Source of the DNA: Uloborus plumipes
Taxonomy: Eukaryota > Arthropoda > Arachnida > Araneae > Uloboridae
Direction: 5' to 3'
Assembly: GCA_038373865.1 (NCBI GenBank)
Contig: JAXGGA010005583.1
Coordinates: 1-64,000, forward strand
DNA: 64,000 nucleotides
Position numbers and translations under genes: made by a program. Shown piece by piece: positions 12,691 to 25,399 of this stretch. Positions within the stretch are counted from its first letter, which is position 1. The number at the start of each line of letters is the position of its first letter. The notes beneath the pieces are model-generated. The model saw nothing but the letters and a program-made list of their open reading frames with translations. It was not told the DNA's origin and made no database searches.

Positions 12691-14043
12691 ACACTACCCA
12701 AAGGGACCCAAACAACATATTAAAAATTCGGAACTACATCCGGATTTGCGATTTTAATGTCTAATTTGACTGGACTAATATGGATTAGTTAACTTTTTAA
12801 TGTTTTGGGGTGGATCTTCTCTGCTTTATGGATATAATGTGGCACATAAACTCTTGTATTTATTTAAGAAAGTTTAAAAAAATCAGTACTGACGCACTTT
12901 TTAGAGTAAAATATAAACTTTTATTAGCATTTGAATTATTAATAAGTTGTTTATAAAGCATTGCCAAAAACTTTTGGTGTTTTCATTTTTGTGTAATCTT
13001 TGTGAATGAAATTGTATATAGCATTAGTGCTTAAATTCGACTCGTGAAATACGAATTCATATTAGGGTTTTTGTTGCAGATTTAGTTTAAAACAAAGTAA
13101 AAAAATTAAAAAAAAAATATTTTGAACGCATTGGCTGTAGTATCCTTCGTCAATGTGATATTACATATTTTAACTTACAGATAAATAAGTGATCAATTTT
13201 CCAAGTATTAGTAATTATACAACTTATGGTTCACATTTAGGGCCCTGGTACTAGTTTAGAATCTATCAACGGAATGTATTTTTCTGGAATCTGTATTTCG
13301 ACTGAAACATTAGCACTGTAAAATAACAAAGCGGACTTAGTTGTACTGCATTAAAAATTCGTTAAATGAGCTACAACTAGAACCAGGGTATGATTACGAA
13401 CCTTTTTTTAAGAGACTAAAGGTTGTCAATAATCAGGCCTTTGCAACGTTATTCTCAAAATTAAATTCTAGGTAATTCAAGAAGCTAAAAAAGTGTAATT
13501 AAGAACAAGTTGTTGTTAAAAGTGTCACTATACAGTTAAGTGTAAACAACATAAATTCCTAACTTCAATCATTATCAACGTTTTTGCAACAATATTCACT
13601 GAATCGTACCTTCTTTATTGAGACAATGCTCTAAGTCAAGAATTTCAAATGTATTACAATGAAAAAAGAATTTTACGCTTAATATAAATCATTATTGTAT
13701 TACTTAATTGCAGTTCAAACACTGAAACTTTTTCGGTTTTGCAACGTGTAAAACATTTTGACATATTTGCTGGTATACCACGATTTACATTTGGAACATT
13801 GATTTTTTTTCCACCATTTCAGTAATCTTCGTAGGACTAACTCATGCCCTAAATTTATCTTCGTCATATACATGCTATGTTTCTTTTTTTTTTCTCTTAT
13901 TGATTTATTTGTTTTCCTTCTCTCTTATAAACTCATCTGATGTTAAAAAATGTTATGGCGACTAGTTCTGAACTTTTCGTCCGATGTTAATTCCTTAGGT
14001 TGAAACAGTCTTTTCAATACTTCTACTACTGAACTAATAGGCA

Positions 14044-14075
14044 GAATTTACCTGGACTATAGTCCAGGTAAATTC
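14044..14075. repeat. Perfect 32-bp palindrome
   Basis: GAATTTACCTGGACTA at 14044-14059 is followed without spacer by its exact complement at 14060-14075. The centre GGACTATAGTCC resembles two GTCCAG transposon ends head to head around TATA. A CT microsatellite and a T run follow directly. Confidence 0.8.
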
Positions 14076-16229
14076 CGCTCTCTCTCTCTTTCTTCTTCTT
14101 TTTTTTTTTTTTTTTGCTCATATTAAATTTGCAATGCTTTTAAACGTAAATATTCATTTTTTAAGCAATTCTCGTAGTGAAATACATATCTTTTACGAAA
14201 ATAAAACTATTAATACCCGGTATGTAGAAAAAAATAGTAGATCTGAATTCCAGCAAAAGTTCTTCCTAACATTAAATCTTAGAAATGAATTGGAAAAATA
14301 AATGAGTAAATAAATTTTAAAAATATGTATACTGTTTTGCTTAGTTTTAATCATAGTTCATTGGACTTACGAATGTTTTGTAGAAATAAAGAATTATATT
14401 TTTCTTTTTCATTCATTTAGAAAAAAGCATGATAAAAGAAAAACTTAACTAAAATGTTTACATAATAAAAAATGCTTGTATTAAAAAAATCTTTGAATCA
14501 CTTTCTGTTAGAAAAGCAAAGGGCTTTCAACTTATCTAATTAAAACCACTCAATCTAAAAATCCTTTTCTTTGCGAATGCTGTTTTTTGTTCATTGTTCA
14601 GCGGAAGAATAAATATTCTACCTTAGAATGAAACAAATTGTTTGTATTTTAATATTTATTTACATAAATATAAAATAATTTGTATCTACGCAATTTTCTT
14701 TAATTTCTCTTTTTTTATTATTGCATTAAAAGTTACTGCAAAACGATTAATCTCTAACTTTCGACAATATTTAATTTACGGTAAGTGAAATAAAAGTGAT
14801 TTGGAAGTTACAATTTATTTTTGTGATTTCCTAAACCACAAATGTAAAACTATGTCCAGAGTTTTCGCATTGCTTTTTAAATTTTTTAAAATGCAAAAAA
14901 AAGCTATATGTTTTTTTTTTAATTTTATTTTATCCATTTGGCGTTTTTGTCTAAAAGAATCTGTTCAGACATATTTTGAAAAACTACAAAAATAGAAATC
15001 ATTTCAAATCCAGAATCAGTTCCAATAACATCAGTTTCAAGTAAATCTCATATTGTATCAATATTCTGTATAGAATTTTTGTCGTAGGTTTTACTCAATC
15101 ACTTTAACTGAATGCAAACAACAAAGAATGCTTAATGGGTTTATTTTGATGCAACATCGGTGTCAGTTCAACTCGTTTTGTGATTGGTTGATAGAGAGCT
15201 ACAGCAAATAAGCAAACTTAAAGTAACAAATGTATGTACATTTGTATATCATTTTCCTGAGAAGGGCTGAGAAAGGCATTTAAAGTCAAGTAGTAAAAAA
15301 AATCAAGAAATTTCACGGGCATTCTCTCGCAATGTGTTTTCTGTTAGAAAGTGTTTTTAGTTATAGATTTTACTGTTAGATAATATTTTAACCAGTGGTA
15401 GATATTAATTTTTGAATGAGTGTCGTAAAACAAATTAACCAACTAAGTAATAAAAACACTCAACACAAGTTAATAATGGCACAAATTTTTCAATTATGTT
15501 TTGTTCAGTTATGTTTTGTTGAAATGATTACTAATATTTCTTTAAGGAGGCTTTGAAAAACAAAGAAAACAACAATTCAATACATTGTATGTATATACAT
15601 TAAAAAAGCAAAACTCCTTCATAAGATTCTTAATCTCCAATACATTTTAAATTATTTCAAACAAAAAATAGATGGTATTTTTTATTTAAAAATGATGTAA
15701 AACCGATATTTAAAAATTAAAAAAAATTGTCTGCGGTCATTACTGGACTTTTTTGTCATTTTTTACAACTATTTTCAAAACGAATGTTTAATTATTTGTT
15801 GCATTTAAAAACGGCACAAAATCAAACGAAATTTTAAAGAAAGTAGTTTTTAGTTTTTAATTTTGCACCGTCTTGCGTATGAGAAACGACTAAAATTAAA
15901 TCCTTTTAGTAACAATAAATTCAATTGATACAGCCGGGGAAAAAACCCTTTTTTTTTTACCAATTTGATTTCCGCAGCCATTTTCAAACCTTATTGCTTC
16001 TCTAAACTTTATGCACGTTAAAGTTAATATGGAGAATACATAACACTTGTGTGTAGAAAAAGTACAGGTGTTATTTCTTACTTTTAAAGGTTTCTAAGGC
16101 AGTAAATTTTGTATAACGCTTTCGCCGTAAATTATGTTGCTAATAAAAGTTTCAGTGTTATTTTTCAACTGTGTTAACCGCCTATAAAAATTTACCCTCT
16201 CTTTCATGGAAGCTATTAGTGACGCTAGA

Positions 16230-16243
16230 GTTGCTATGGCAAC
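16230..16243. promoter_or_regulatory. RFX X-box-like palindrome
   Basis: GTTGCTATGGCAAC fits the X-box form GTTGCC-AT-GGCAAC with one base different. On the minus strand an ATG about 22 bp downstream (16208) opens MKERVNFYRRLTQLKNNTET, a 37-codon frame ending at 16094. RFX sites near start codons typically mark ciliary genes in animals; whether any gene starts here is inference. Confidence 0.3.
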
Positions 16244-16820
16244 GAAGAATTTTTCGTCTGGTTGAAAAAGGCTTTTTGAGATTAAAATCGAGGATAGAGG
16301 AGAATGAAGGGAAAAGAATTGGAGAAAACTGATTTCAAATAACATTAAGTGAGGCGATCTTTTGAAGATTAGGTAGTTTTTCGAACATTTTGTTCGAAGC
16401 TTGTCTTTATTGAGATATTTTAAGATTATAAGAAAGCAAATTAGAGATGAGGTTCGAATGTTATCTGTTGGGGTATTTGTAATTTTTGCTAATTTATTTA
16501 TAATCCCGCATCAGAAAGTTTTTTAGTAGATGAGTTTTTCAGAAGATTAATTTAGGGATTAAGTGAAAGTAGGCGAAATTATATTAAATAAAAATATGAT
16601 TCTGATTGACTTTAAGATTGGAAACAAAAAGAAAGAACCTAACTTAAGCAGCAAACATGCGTATTTTCGGGCAACAAAATGTTGATGAAACTGAAAAAGG
16701 GAGTGGTTCACTGTTTACATGCTACTAACATGTGACCCTGTGAAACATTCAAATATATGAGATCATTGTTCTTCTATTGATTTTATAAATGTTACTGAAA
16801 AATTTATATAAAAAAAATTG

Positions 16821-17460
16821 GTGTTTATACTTTTTAATGACTACGCAATTCATGCTTTGAATGAATTTATTGAATATTTTCATCCTTGTTAATTAATTTG
16901 CTACTTTATATAATGCTGATTTATTACGTGAACGTGAGCGGTGTGCATACATACAAGTTTGCAATTAACTTAGTGAGGTTTAAATATTAAAACTCTGTTG
17001 TCCTTACACAGAGCATTTGCAATTCTACCAGGTGGCATCACGTATTATTATATATTTCGTTGATTTTTACCGAAATCTTAACTTAGAGTGTGTGGATGCA
17101 AAACTCTTAGAAACTTACAGCACTGTTCTCTTCTTCGTTTTTTTTTTTTTTTTTTTTTTGTAAAGTAATTTAAAAGACACACAATTCATGCTTTGAATGA
17201 TTTTATGAAATATTTCACTAATTGTTAATTAATTTTCTATTTCATATAATGCTGATTTATTGCGTAAATGCCAGCAGTGGGCACACAGTGATGACATTAA
17301 TTGAACGAGATTTTACAGACAAAATCTCTGTTGTCCTCTCACAGAGCACTTGAAATCCCAGCGAGTGTCATCACATATTTTTTTCATTTGTTTCGTAGCT
17401 TTTTACCTGTACCTTTACTAACTGAAACAAGTCTGTGGATGCAAATCGACTTACAAATAG
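16821..17460. repeat. Old tandem duplication, unit ~335 bp
   Basis: Copy 1 (about 16821-17120) and copy 2 (about 17160-17460) share in order CAATTCATGCTTTGAATGA, TATAATGCTGATTTATT, CTCTGTTGTCCT, ACAGAGCA and TGTGGATGCAAA. They are separated by a long T run at 17138-17159. The copies have diverged by roughly a quarter by eye. No coding frame is preserved. Confidence 0.75.
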
Positions 17461-20400
17461 CCCACGTATTTTTTTTTTGAATTAACCAACATTAAATATC
17501 AATATTTTGAAAGTAAAATGAAGTAAAAATAACAGCTCTTAAAAATTATGCTTAAAAACAGAGCCAGCAGAGAAATTTTTATCAATTACTTCTAAAATCT
17601 TTTTTTGCTACTTGTATAAAACAGTTTTGATGAAAATTCCTGCCCTTTCTGCTTTCTTGTGTATCATGAATAGGGGAAATATCACTGAAAATTCGCACCT
17701 TTAATGACTAAAAATTTTTTGCTTTTCTTAAAAGAAAGAGTATGTGAATGCATTTAAGAGTCTTTTAAAAAACTAACCACATACCTTAGCTCTACACAAA
17801 ATAAGATTTATTATAGATCTAAGTGATCTATTTCCGACGGCGTGATTAACACGTATCCACAATTAGCATAAAAACTTTTGACTACATATTTATCTGTTCT
17901 AAATATAAAATAAACATCTGCAATGCATATATTCTGAAAGCTCGCTGAATGAGAGAAAAGTTCTGTATTTTTTATTCTAAGAAATCATTTCATCTCAAAT
18001 GATTGAAATCTCCTTAGGAAGAAAAACTCTTCCCCAGCGTAGATGAATTATTAGCTAGTCGTTAGCACTACCCTAGTAAAGTCGTTCAGTTTTGTGCATA
18101 ATTAAACAATTTCGTGGTCGACTAAGCATGACGTTAAATGTAAATTCCTTCCTCAGTCTTTTATCCCAACATGACGGTTATTGTGAAAAACTTCTTCATT
18201 TGCTTACTTTGAATGTTTCCCTAATGAAATAAATTTCTTTTTCCCTTTGAGAATAATCTTTTGAAAATATGCTTCTGTGGATGAATTTTTAAAGCGGATA
18301 AACTAAGTGTGACGCATCTTTTACTTTCTTTTGAAAGAAAGAAAAGTAGCTTATAAGAGAAAGTTAGCGTTATTTCTTTTGGTAATTTTTAATGATTTTC
18401 TCTAGTGTAGAAAGTTTTTTTTTTCTTTGTCGTTTGTGAAATTTTAGTTATAATTATTTTAGGGGAATTGGAATTGAAGCAGTTTATTTTTATTACTTTA
18501 CTCTAAATGATATCGTTTGGTTCATTAAACGCAGGGGTGCCCAACAGGGGGGCTCATGATCCAGACTACGATATTAAGTTTAAGTTGTGCTTGTTTTAGT
18601 TGGTGTTTTTCTCTTTTTCAACGGAACAAGGCTCCTAAACTCTGAGCGAGAGGGGTGCTCTGTTGCTCTTGGGGGTGAGGGAGGGGGGAAGGGAGTGACG
18701 TATCTATTTGACACACATCTCTCTTTACTTTTCTGAAACGTTTTCTTTTCTCGCTCGTTTGCATTTCATTTTTTCTTTTTCTTTTCTTTTTTTTTCGATA
18801 TTTATTTTTCTTATACCAAAAAATATTCAATTCTGATATTTTACTCCATAAGATTACATAAAAAATAATCATTTCAGACGAGAGTAGCTCTCGCTTTAAA
18901 ATACTTATTCTTGTTACTTATGATTCTGTAATTAAAAATACGTTTTACATATATTGGTTTCATTTGTAAAATTTTTCAAATAACTCTGTAGTAGATTTTA
19001 TTTCCAATGAAACCTAAGTACTTTTATTCTGTTATGATCCAAAACATATTTTTTTGCTGAAAAAATGTGAGTATAGAAAATGACTTTTCTCTTGTCTAAG
19101 AATTTTTGTGATTAGTTTCACGCGTAAATGTTTTATTGTTGCCTCCACGTCATTTCTCATTTCTTTTCGTGTATGTGAATTATATGGGCAATCTTGACCA
19201 ACTGCAAGTTATTTGAAATTCGTGTTTGCATTTTTTTACTTATAAAATGAATCAATCAGTAATCATCAATAACTCAATGACTATTATACAGAGATAATAT
19301 TACGTTTTATTTATGCGTTATATTTTGTAACTCCTTTGTTTTATATGTCTACCTGAAATGAAAAGACTGATTTGATGTGAAGTACAGATTTGTGTAAGGA
19401 AACAAAAGGAAAACACATTTTTCATTTCAATTATCTTAACTATTGCGTGCGTTCATATCAAGTTTTAGAGCTAAAACTTGATGCTTATTGCTGTAGATTC
19501 AATCTGGCAACTGTAACTGTTTTCTTATCTCATAATTAAATTTTTACTTACACGTGAAAAAATAAAATAAAAGATATTTTACAACAAATGATTCACTCTT
19601 TACCCTTACTTTTATAGAAAAAAGACTTCATTTATTTTCAATTATCTAATACATGACTTTAAGTAGTTACCTCATTTTAAATCTGTTTATTTCTGATGCA
19701 TCCAATAAAAGTTTTTCGTACTCTTCTTCGGTTAATGTTTTTTCCTTCCTTTTTTGAGTGGAAAGGAAAGTTATTACTTATTCAAGATTTTGCAGCATTG
19801 AACATCCTAGCTCAATTTCTTACATTTCTTTCATTAGCTGTATGTGCTTCAGCTTGCAATTTCATTCGTAGCTCGTTTCAATATGAATTTCTACAAGGAT
19901 ATTAAGCTCCATTTCTTCCTGAATTTTTATACACAATTTTATTTCAGTTGGAATTTATTTGTTCTGTTTCTCTTTTTTCGCGTAGAAAAAAACTTCCGTT
20001 GTAAGAAATAAAATCTAAGACATGAACGAAGTTTTTTCTCTTTTTTTGAATTGGGATTTATTTTTCTCATTACACTAAAGAGAACTGGTTTTAACTGCAT
20101 GAAAATGTATTTATAACAAAGAATTTGTCTAAGAAGAAAAATTCTCGTTACTTTTTTATTATTTATTTGTTTATTTGTTTATTTATTATTATTTTTTATT
20201 TTGGCTCATTGAAACGATGTTTATAATTTGCGCTTTTTTACATATTCACTTTTGATTAGCATGATTTCGCACAACATTTTGGTCTACCTGAGATCTTACA
20301 TTATCCTTCTTCGCTTTTTATCTTTCAAAAGGATCTTTCGGAAATAATAACACATCAATTCTAAGTGTTTTCTAATGATTTTAAAAATATAAATTTTGAT

Positions 20401-23400
20401 TTATGTAATGACTGCTTTTACTTTTGATATGCATGCCATTAATTTTATCTAAGCTGGTTCGTTCTTGTTTTGGCGTTTAATTTTAATTTGGTATTATTAC
20501 ATTTAAATTGTTAGAAAAGCGACAAAAATTTTAGCTTTTTATTATAATTTTAAAATTATTGCAGTATGTATTTTTTTCCGTAAAATACAAACAATCGACC
20601 CACTTAGTAAACTATCGGTTTAAAGAATGTTACATATAATATAATACATTTTGAATGGACCAAACTGTAGTAATGTATTATTTTGATCATGACTAATGAA
20701 ATATCCCGCATAGTAGAATTTTTGTCGAAGCAAATCTGGCTATTCCATTTAGCGGGCTCGACTGCAGCTGTTAAAATTAAACTGAGATCATTCCTTCAGT
20801 AGCGCTCCGTGCTTGCCGGCAAAAACTTGATATTACGATGAAACGCTATCAACACATTGTTGACTGACAATGTACGCGCATGCACCATACAAGAGGGTAA
20901 AACAAAGTATTTCAATTTTTTAATTTACAAACAAACCTTTCCTGTTTACATAAGTAAAGCGTCACGTGGTTGTGACATTTCAAACTTCATTTTTTAAAGC
21001 AATAATCTCGTCTGCATGTTTTATACTCGAAGTTTCATTTGAATCCTTACTGAAGAACAGTAGCTATAGCCTTCTGAGAGCTGTTAGTTTAATCTTAACC
21101 ACAGAGTAATATTTAATATTGAACAAATATTAGGAACTGAAATGAAAGCCCTTTTTGTTGCTTACGTTTAAATACAAATAAAGTGTAAATAAATAATCCG
21201 CATAATATCGAAACCAGAAAATTATCACACTTTAAATGATTCTGTAAAACTAAATCATTGGATAACTTCATATGCATACATACAATTTAAATGATAGGAA
21301 GGAAAATATAACTTTTTAAAATATTTTTTTGAGTGGGGTACGTGTGCTTTCTCTCTACATTGTGTACAAAAAGCTGTAGATTTTAGAACATATTTAGCTT
21401 TTATTTTAGCGATTATTTTAAAAGTTCTAACTTTCCTAATCTAATAAAATAACAAAATAGTATCGCTTGAAGGAAAGGATGTTAAAACTTGGCGGTTTTC
21501 CAGCGCTTAATATTTATGGACGTGCGTTCTTCATAACTTTCACAATTCAAAACTGGTAAAGATTACCCAACGTTTTGCTTAAAATAATCGTGTTGATGTT
21601 TGATTAGTCTGAATTTCTCACGGTGTGATTAATACCTATCAAAATTTATATTAGTTAGCACTTTTAAGGGAAGATAAACGGCAGCTCAGTTTGATGTCTT
21701 CCTAAGCGTCATTCCAGAAAGCCGAACTTCGGGAAAAATTAGCTTGCAAGCTCGGAGTACATTTTATCTCAAAAATCTATGCGTGGAAAAATGATAAAAC
21801 GTTGATTTTATCAATACTTTGTTGAAAAATAAAGTAATACCTCTAAAAGGCAAACAGAAAATTTCATTAATAACATGTAGGTTGTCTTTAATTTTCAGTG
21901 TACATGAAAGTAGATTAAAATTACACAGAAAAAGTTTTACTTTCTTTAACACAGAATTAATTGTCTAACACAGTTTGCTAAGTGCCATGAAAGGATTCGA
22001 CACCTAATTTTGATACTAAATATGGATACAGCGATAAGCAAACTATCCGATTACGGACCGATTAATGATCAGGTTATAATTTTAAATATTACAATTTCCC
22101 GGTCACTGTTTTTTTTTTTTCATTTTCTTTTATAATTCCCATTTTAAAAATATTTACTAACATGCTTCTGAGAGAAGATTCATTTTTTTCTACTTTCTTA
22201 GTTTTCCCAATTTTGAAATTTTATCCTATTTCTTTGAACAAATTTTAATATCATTGTTAATAAAATTACATTAACGCATAACATAATTAACACATTGCTA
22301 ATTATGTTAATTAGACCTGATTTTTTTAATGGGGAGGCTATGGTGAGCAGTCTCAGATTGCTTTCAATTTACTTTTTAACCATTAGTAGCTAATCAATTA
22401 AAAACTTTTATTCTTCGTGAAAATGAGAGGTTAACATAAAGTACTATGCTAAAGAGATAAGTTATGGACACATAAAAAATATTGCAACATTGTATATACA
22501 GCCAAAATAGGAAAATAAGATGTTTCGAATTTTACGTATTTTTATTGATAAACTTGACTTAACCAAAGAACATATTCAAACGATAGTGCAATTTATTGCT
22601 TTACATAAAACTACATTTATATTACCTTAGAGCCTAAATATATTCGTTCTTCCGAAATCTCGCTTATGTTTCACGGAATTCAAAATAGCTGACTCTCATT
22701 CGTATTAAATTCATTCCAAACAATTGCTCTCGGAATGAATATATGTTCTAATGAAACCCATTTACAATTAGTTGCGCTGCACAAGCATCGAATGTTCTAC
22801 AATTAGAAGGCAGGAAATTGTTCTCCCAGTAATAGATTAAGTGAAGCACTACTGTAATTGTCTTCAAAATATTAAATTGTTTGTTCAAGATTTATAGCTC
22901 TTCAATGTATGTTTTGTCAAAAACTGAGGATTAGGAATTTACATGAGTTATTTTAATTACATATCGAAGAAAGAAGTTTTAGTTATATGATTGGTTTTAG
23001 GATATAATTCTAAAATAAATATACCAACTGAAAACAAAAGTGGCTGGAAGTATCTCGTATTTGGTTGATTTTAGTTCTATAGTTTTAAGGTTGCTTAAAG
23101 TAATTATAGAATGGTTACTTAATGATCTCCCACTGTTTAACTGTATTAGTTGTGTACCCCAGACTAGTGATTCTAAGAAATTTTCATATAGTTCTTGAAT
23201 AGTTAGTGAAAACTATACCATTTTGTAGTTATAATTAAATTTATTAAAGAAAACTTTGGGATTAATCCCATTTCACCCAATACTATTGTTGGGAAAACAT
23301 AATTTCCACCGTTTGTTGTTCGCTTGGGGCTCGAAAGGTCATCATGTTGTGCTCGGTATTGAAAAGGGTAATGACCACTACTCTATACTACACTGCAACC
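17461..23400. other. AT-rich non-coding stretch
   Basis: No supported gene. CAGGGGTGCCCAAC at 18532 matches a common hAT terminus, but no partner end was found. The segment 20740-20900 is less AT-rich (GCGGGCTCGACTGCAGC, GCGCTCCGTGCTTGCCGGC) and could be regulatory; nothing decisive. Confidence 0.45.
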
Positions 23401-23419
23401 TTTCTTGACAAAAACATCG

Positions 23420-23447
23420 TGACGTCAGCGTGACGTTTGCGTGACGT
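23420..23447 (+). promoter_or_regulatory. Three phased TGACGT (CRE/ATF-like) sites
   Basis: TGACGTCAGCG, TGACGTTTGCG and TGACGTTAGCC are consecutive 11-base units starting at 23420, 23431 and 23442, the first being the perfect CRE octamer TGACGTCA. A fourth TGACGT occurs at 23547. The phasing places all sites on about the same face of the helix. The region 23390-23560 is GC-rich relative to its surroundings. Enhancer function is inferred. Confidence 0.35.
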
Positions 23448-24648
23448 TAGCCTATGAAAAACGAGCTAGATAAAATGTCACAACTTACTTGGCGAATTAA
23501 AGGAGATCGCTGACTGCTTGTGAGCTCTTATAGGCTCCGCCTGTAGTGACGTTCAGTGTCAAGTTAATTTGCTTTCTAGTATAGACTTACATTAGAGAAA
23601 AAAATAGATGCAGAAGCGATATTATTAGTTTTTGGGATCAACCCATGTTAACGGGATGGTTTTTATTTCAGAGATTAAGGAAAAAAAATAACATTCACGA
23701 AACTTTTTAACCGAATAGATTCACTGTACCTTCAGAACCTAATTTTAAAAAATGAATTACTAGCATTAACTTACAGTATTTAATTTACGTCTAGTCCCCT
23801 GTTGCAATCTGCCCTAGCTGCTATATGCCACCTCCTTAAGCCAGTTTGAAAAAGCACACGGTTCATTGTTTTATCCGACAACATTTTTGCAACAAAATCA
23901 TAAGATAATTAAGATAATCTTATTTCTGGCACCATTAGCTCATGATTTTATTAAAGCGCAACAAACAACCTGATACAAGGAAAAAAAATCACATGTTACA
24001 AAAAATTAATATATTTCAAGTTAGCAGTTGAAATAACTGCATTAATAGGTGTCATTTTCATTGATACCTACCAATAGAATAAACACAATAAAAAAATGTA
24101 GGTTTCAGCGCAATTCACGTCTCATATGCACCCTTCCTCAGTATAAATTTAAATCGCAATCAGGACTGAATTTCATTCATTCCTTTTAAATTCGAGTACT
24201 TTCCTGCTCTCGAATATAATTCTTTTTCCTTAAAAACGCTTTTTAAATATTAGTTTAAGTATCAATTCAAGAAGCGGCGTTGATACTAAAAAGTATTTTC
24301 TTTTATGAACTAAAATAAAGCATCTTTTTGCCTTTAAATGATTTTTTTAAAGCAATTTTAAAGTTTTTTTTTCCTTCGGTTTTGAACATGTTTTCGGATG
24401 TTATTGCTGATAGTATGATTCAAATAGAAAACTAAATTTAAAAAAGCATTAAAAAACTCAACAAATTATAAAACGTGGAGCTCTTGAGCCTTATGACCTT
24501 AAAAACACTTGCTAAGAATTAACAAAGACACTAAAAACGTTTCTAAAAACTCGTTGAAACATGCTATTGACATTTGTATGCCACAACGGAAAGATTTATT
24601 CTGTTTGACGCAAGAAATGTTTATCATACAGTTAATTTGATTTCCTAA

Positions 24649-24779
24649 GGGCCCTGCTCCACATCAGCAGAAAACGCGACCGAAACCGAAGGCAGAAACC
24701 GAAAATCCGGGTACTTTCCATAGGAATACCATTTAATCCGTTTTACGTTTCTGCTTTACGTCAATGTGGAGCAGGGCCC
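24649..24779. mobile_element. Harbinger/Tourist-like MITE
   Basis: A 131-bp element with inverted termini GGGCCCTGCTCCACAT, flanked on both sides by TAA (24646-24648 and 24780-24782). A three-base TWA target plus GGG/GGCC-type ends is the PIF/Harbinger pattern. Weaker pairing continues inward (CAGAAA...CGT). It is GC-rich relative to its surroundings and has no coding capacity. Confidence 0.75.
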
Positions 24780-25399
24780 TAACAGTTTACGAGTCACAAC
24801 AAATGTATTCACCCGCTTTCTCAATCATTAGAAATTGCGAAACTGCTCTGTATGATGTCGTTGTAATAAGGGGACGTTGAAAAACTGTTAAAAACTCTAT
24901 AACTAAACAAAAGGGATTACTCATTAACTAACCTCTGATAATCATACTTATTATTAATAAATCTCAGAAAGAAAATTGCAACTGTGCAATTCAGTCAAAA
25001 AATTATAATGTTTGAAAGATTTCGTTTTGCTTTATTAACCATCCACTAAAATGTGAGTCCTTGTTTTCGAAAGTTGTGTCAATTTTGCTAGTATTATTAA
25101 GATCACATTTTAAATTTTAACGGGAGGCCAATAGATCTTCTGAATATGTGCAGAAACTTATGCAGGCAGGCAATAAACGTATTTAACAGTTAAACAGCAG
25201 ATATACTGATTTTGTTTTCAAAATAAAAGAAATATTTTTTAAATCATCAGGATTTGACTCAGAGTATTTCCGTGAAGCAAAAAATGAATGGCTCAATAGA
25301 AAGCGGGGAAGCTTTTTGTCCGTTGTTTTTACTGATATGCGTAAATGAAATTAATACTGGAACTGACTTTTCACACACTCTACTTGCTACATTTCTTAA

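Larger units (their letters stand above)
9036..12775. mobile_element. Large foldback/TIR element with concentric arms
   Basis: Inverted termini begin GTCCAGTCAA on both ends and are flanked by TA (9034-9035 and 12776-12777). After a short divergent stretch the arms match closely for hundreds of bases: left arm 9036 to about 9664 against right arm about 10545 to 12775, with a 1.5 kb insertion removed. A shorter second pair lies inside: left about 9665-9825 against right about 9976-10135. The inner right unit (about 9978-10543) is itself a diverged direct repeat of the outer right arm, both starting near AAGACCACAGC. The centre 9826-9975 is unpaired. No transposase belongs to this element, so it would depend on one supplied elsewhere. 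The TA target and the GTCCAG end suggest the Tc1/mariner group, but the family is not recognised. Confidence 0.85.
12778..16820. other. AT-rich stretch, palindrome and X-box only
   Basis: Apart from the 32-bp palindrome at 14044 and the X-box-like site at 16230 I see only AT-rich sequence with T runs. The 64-codon frame at 14801 is Phe-rich and is not supported. Confidence 0.5.
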
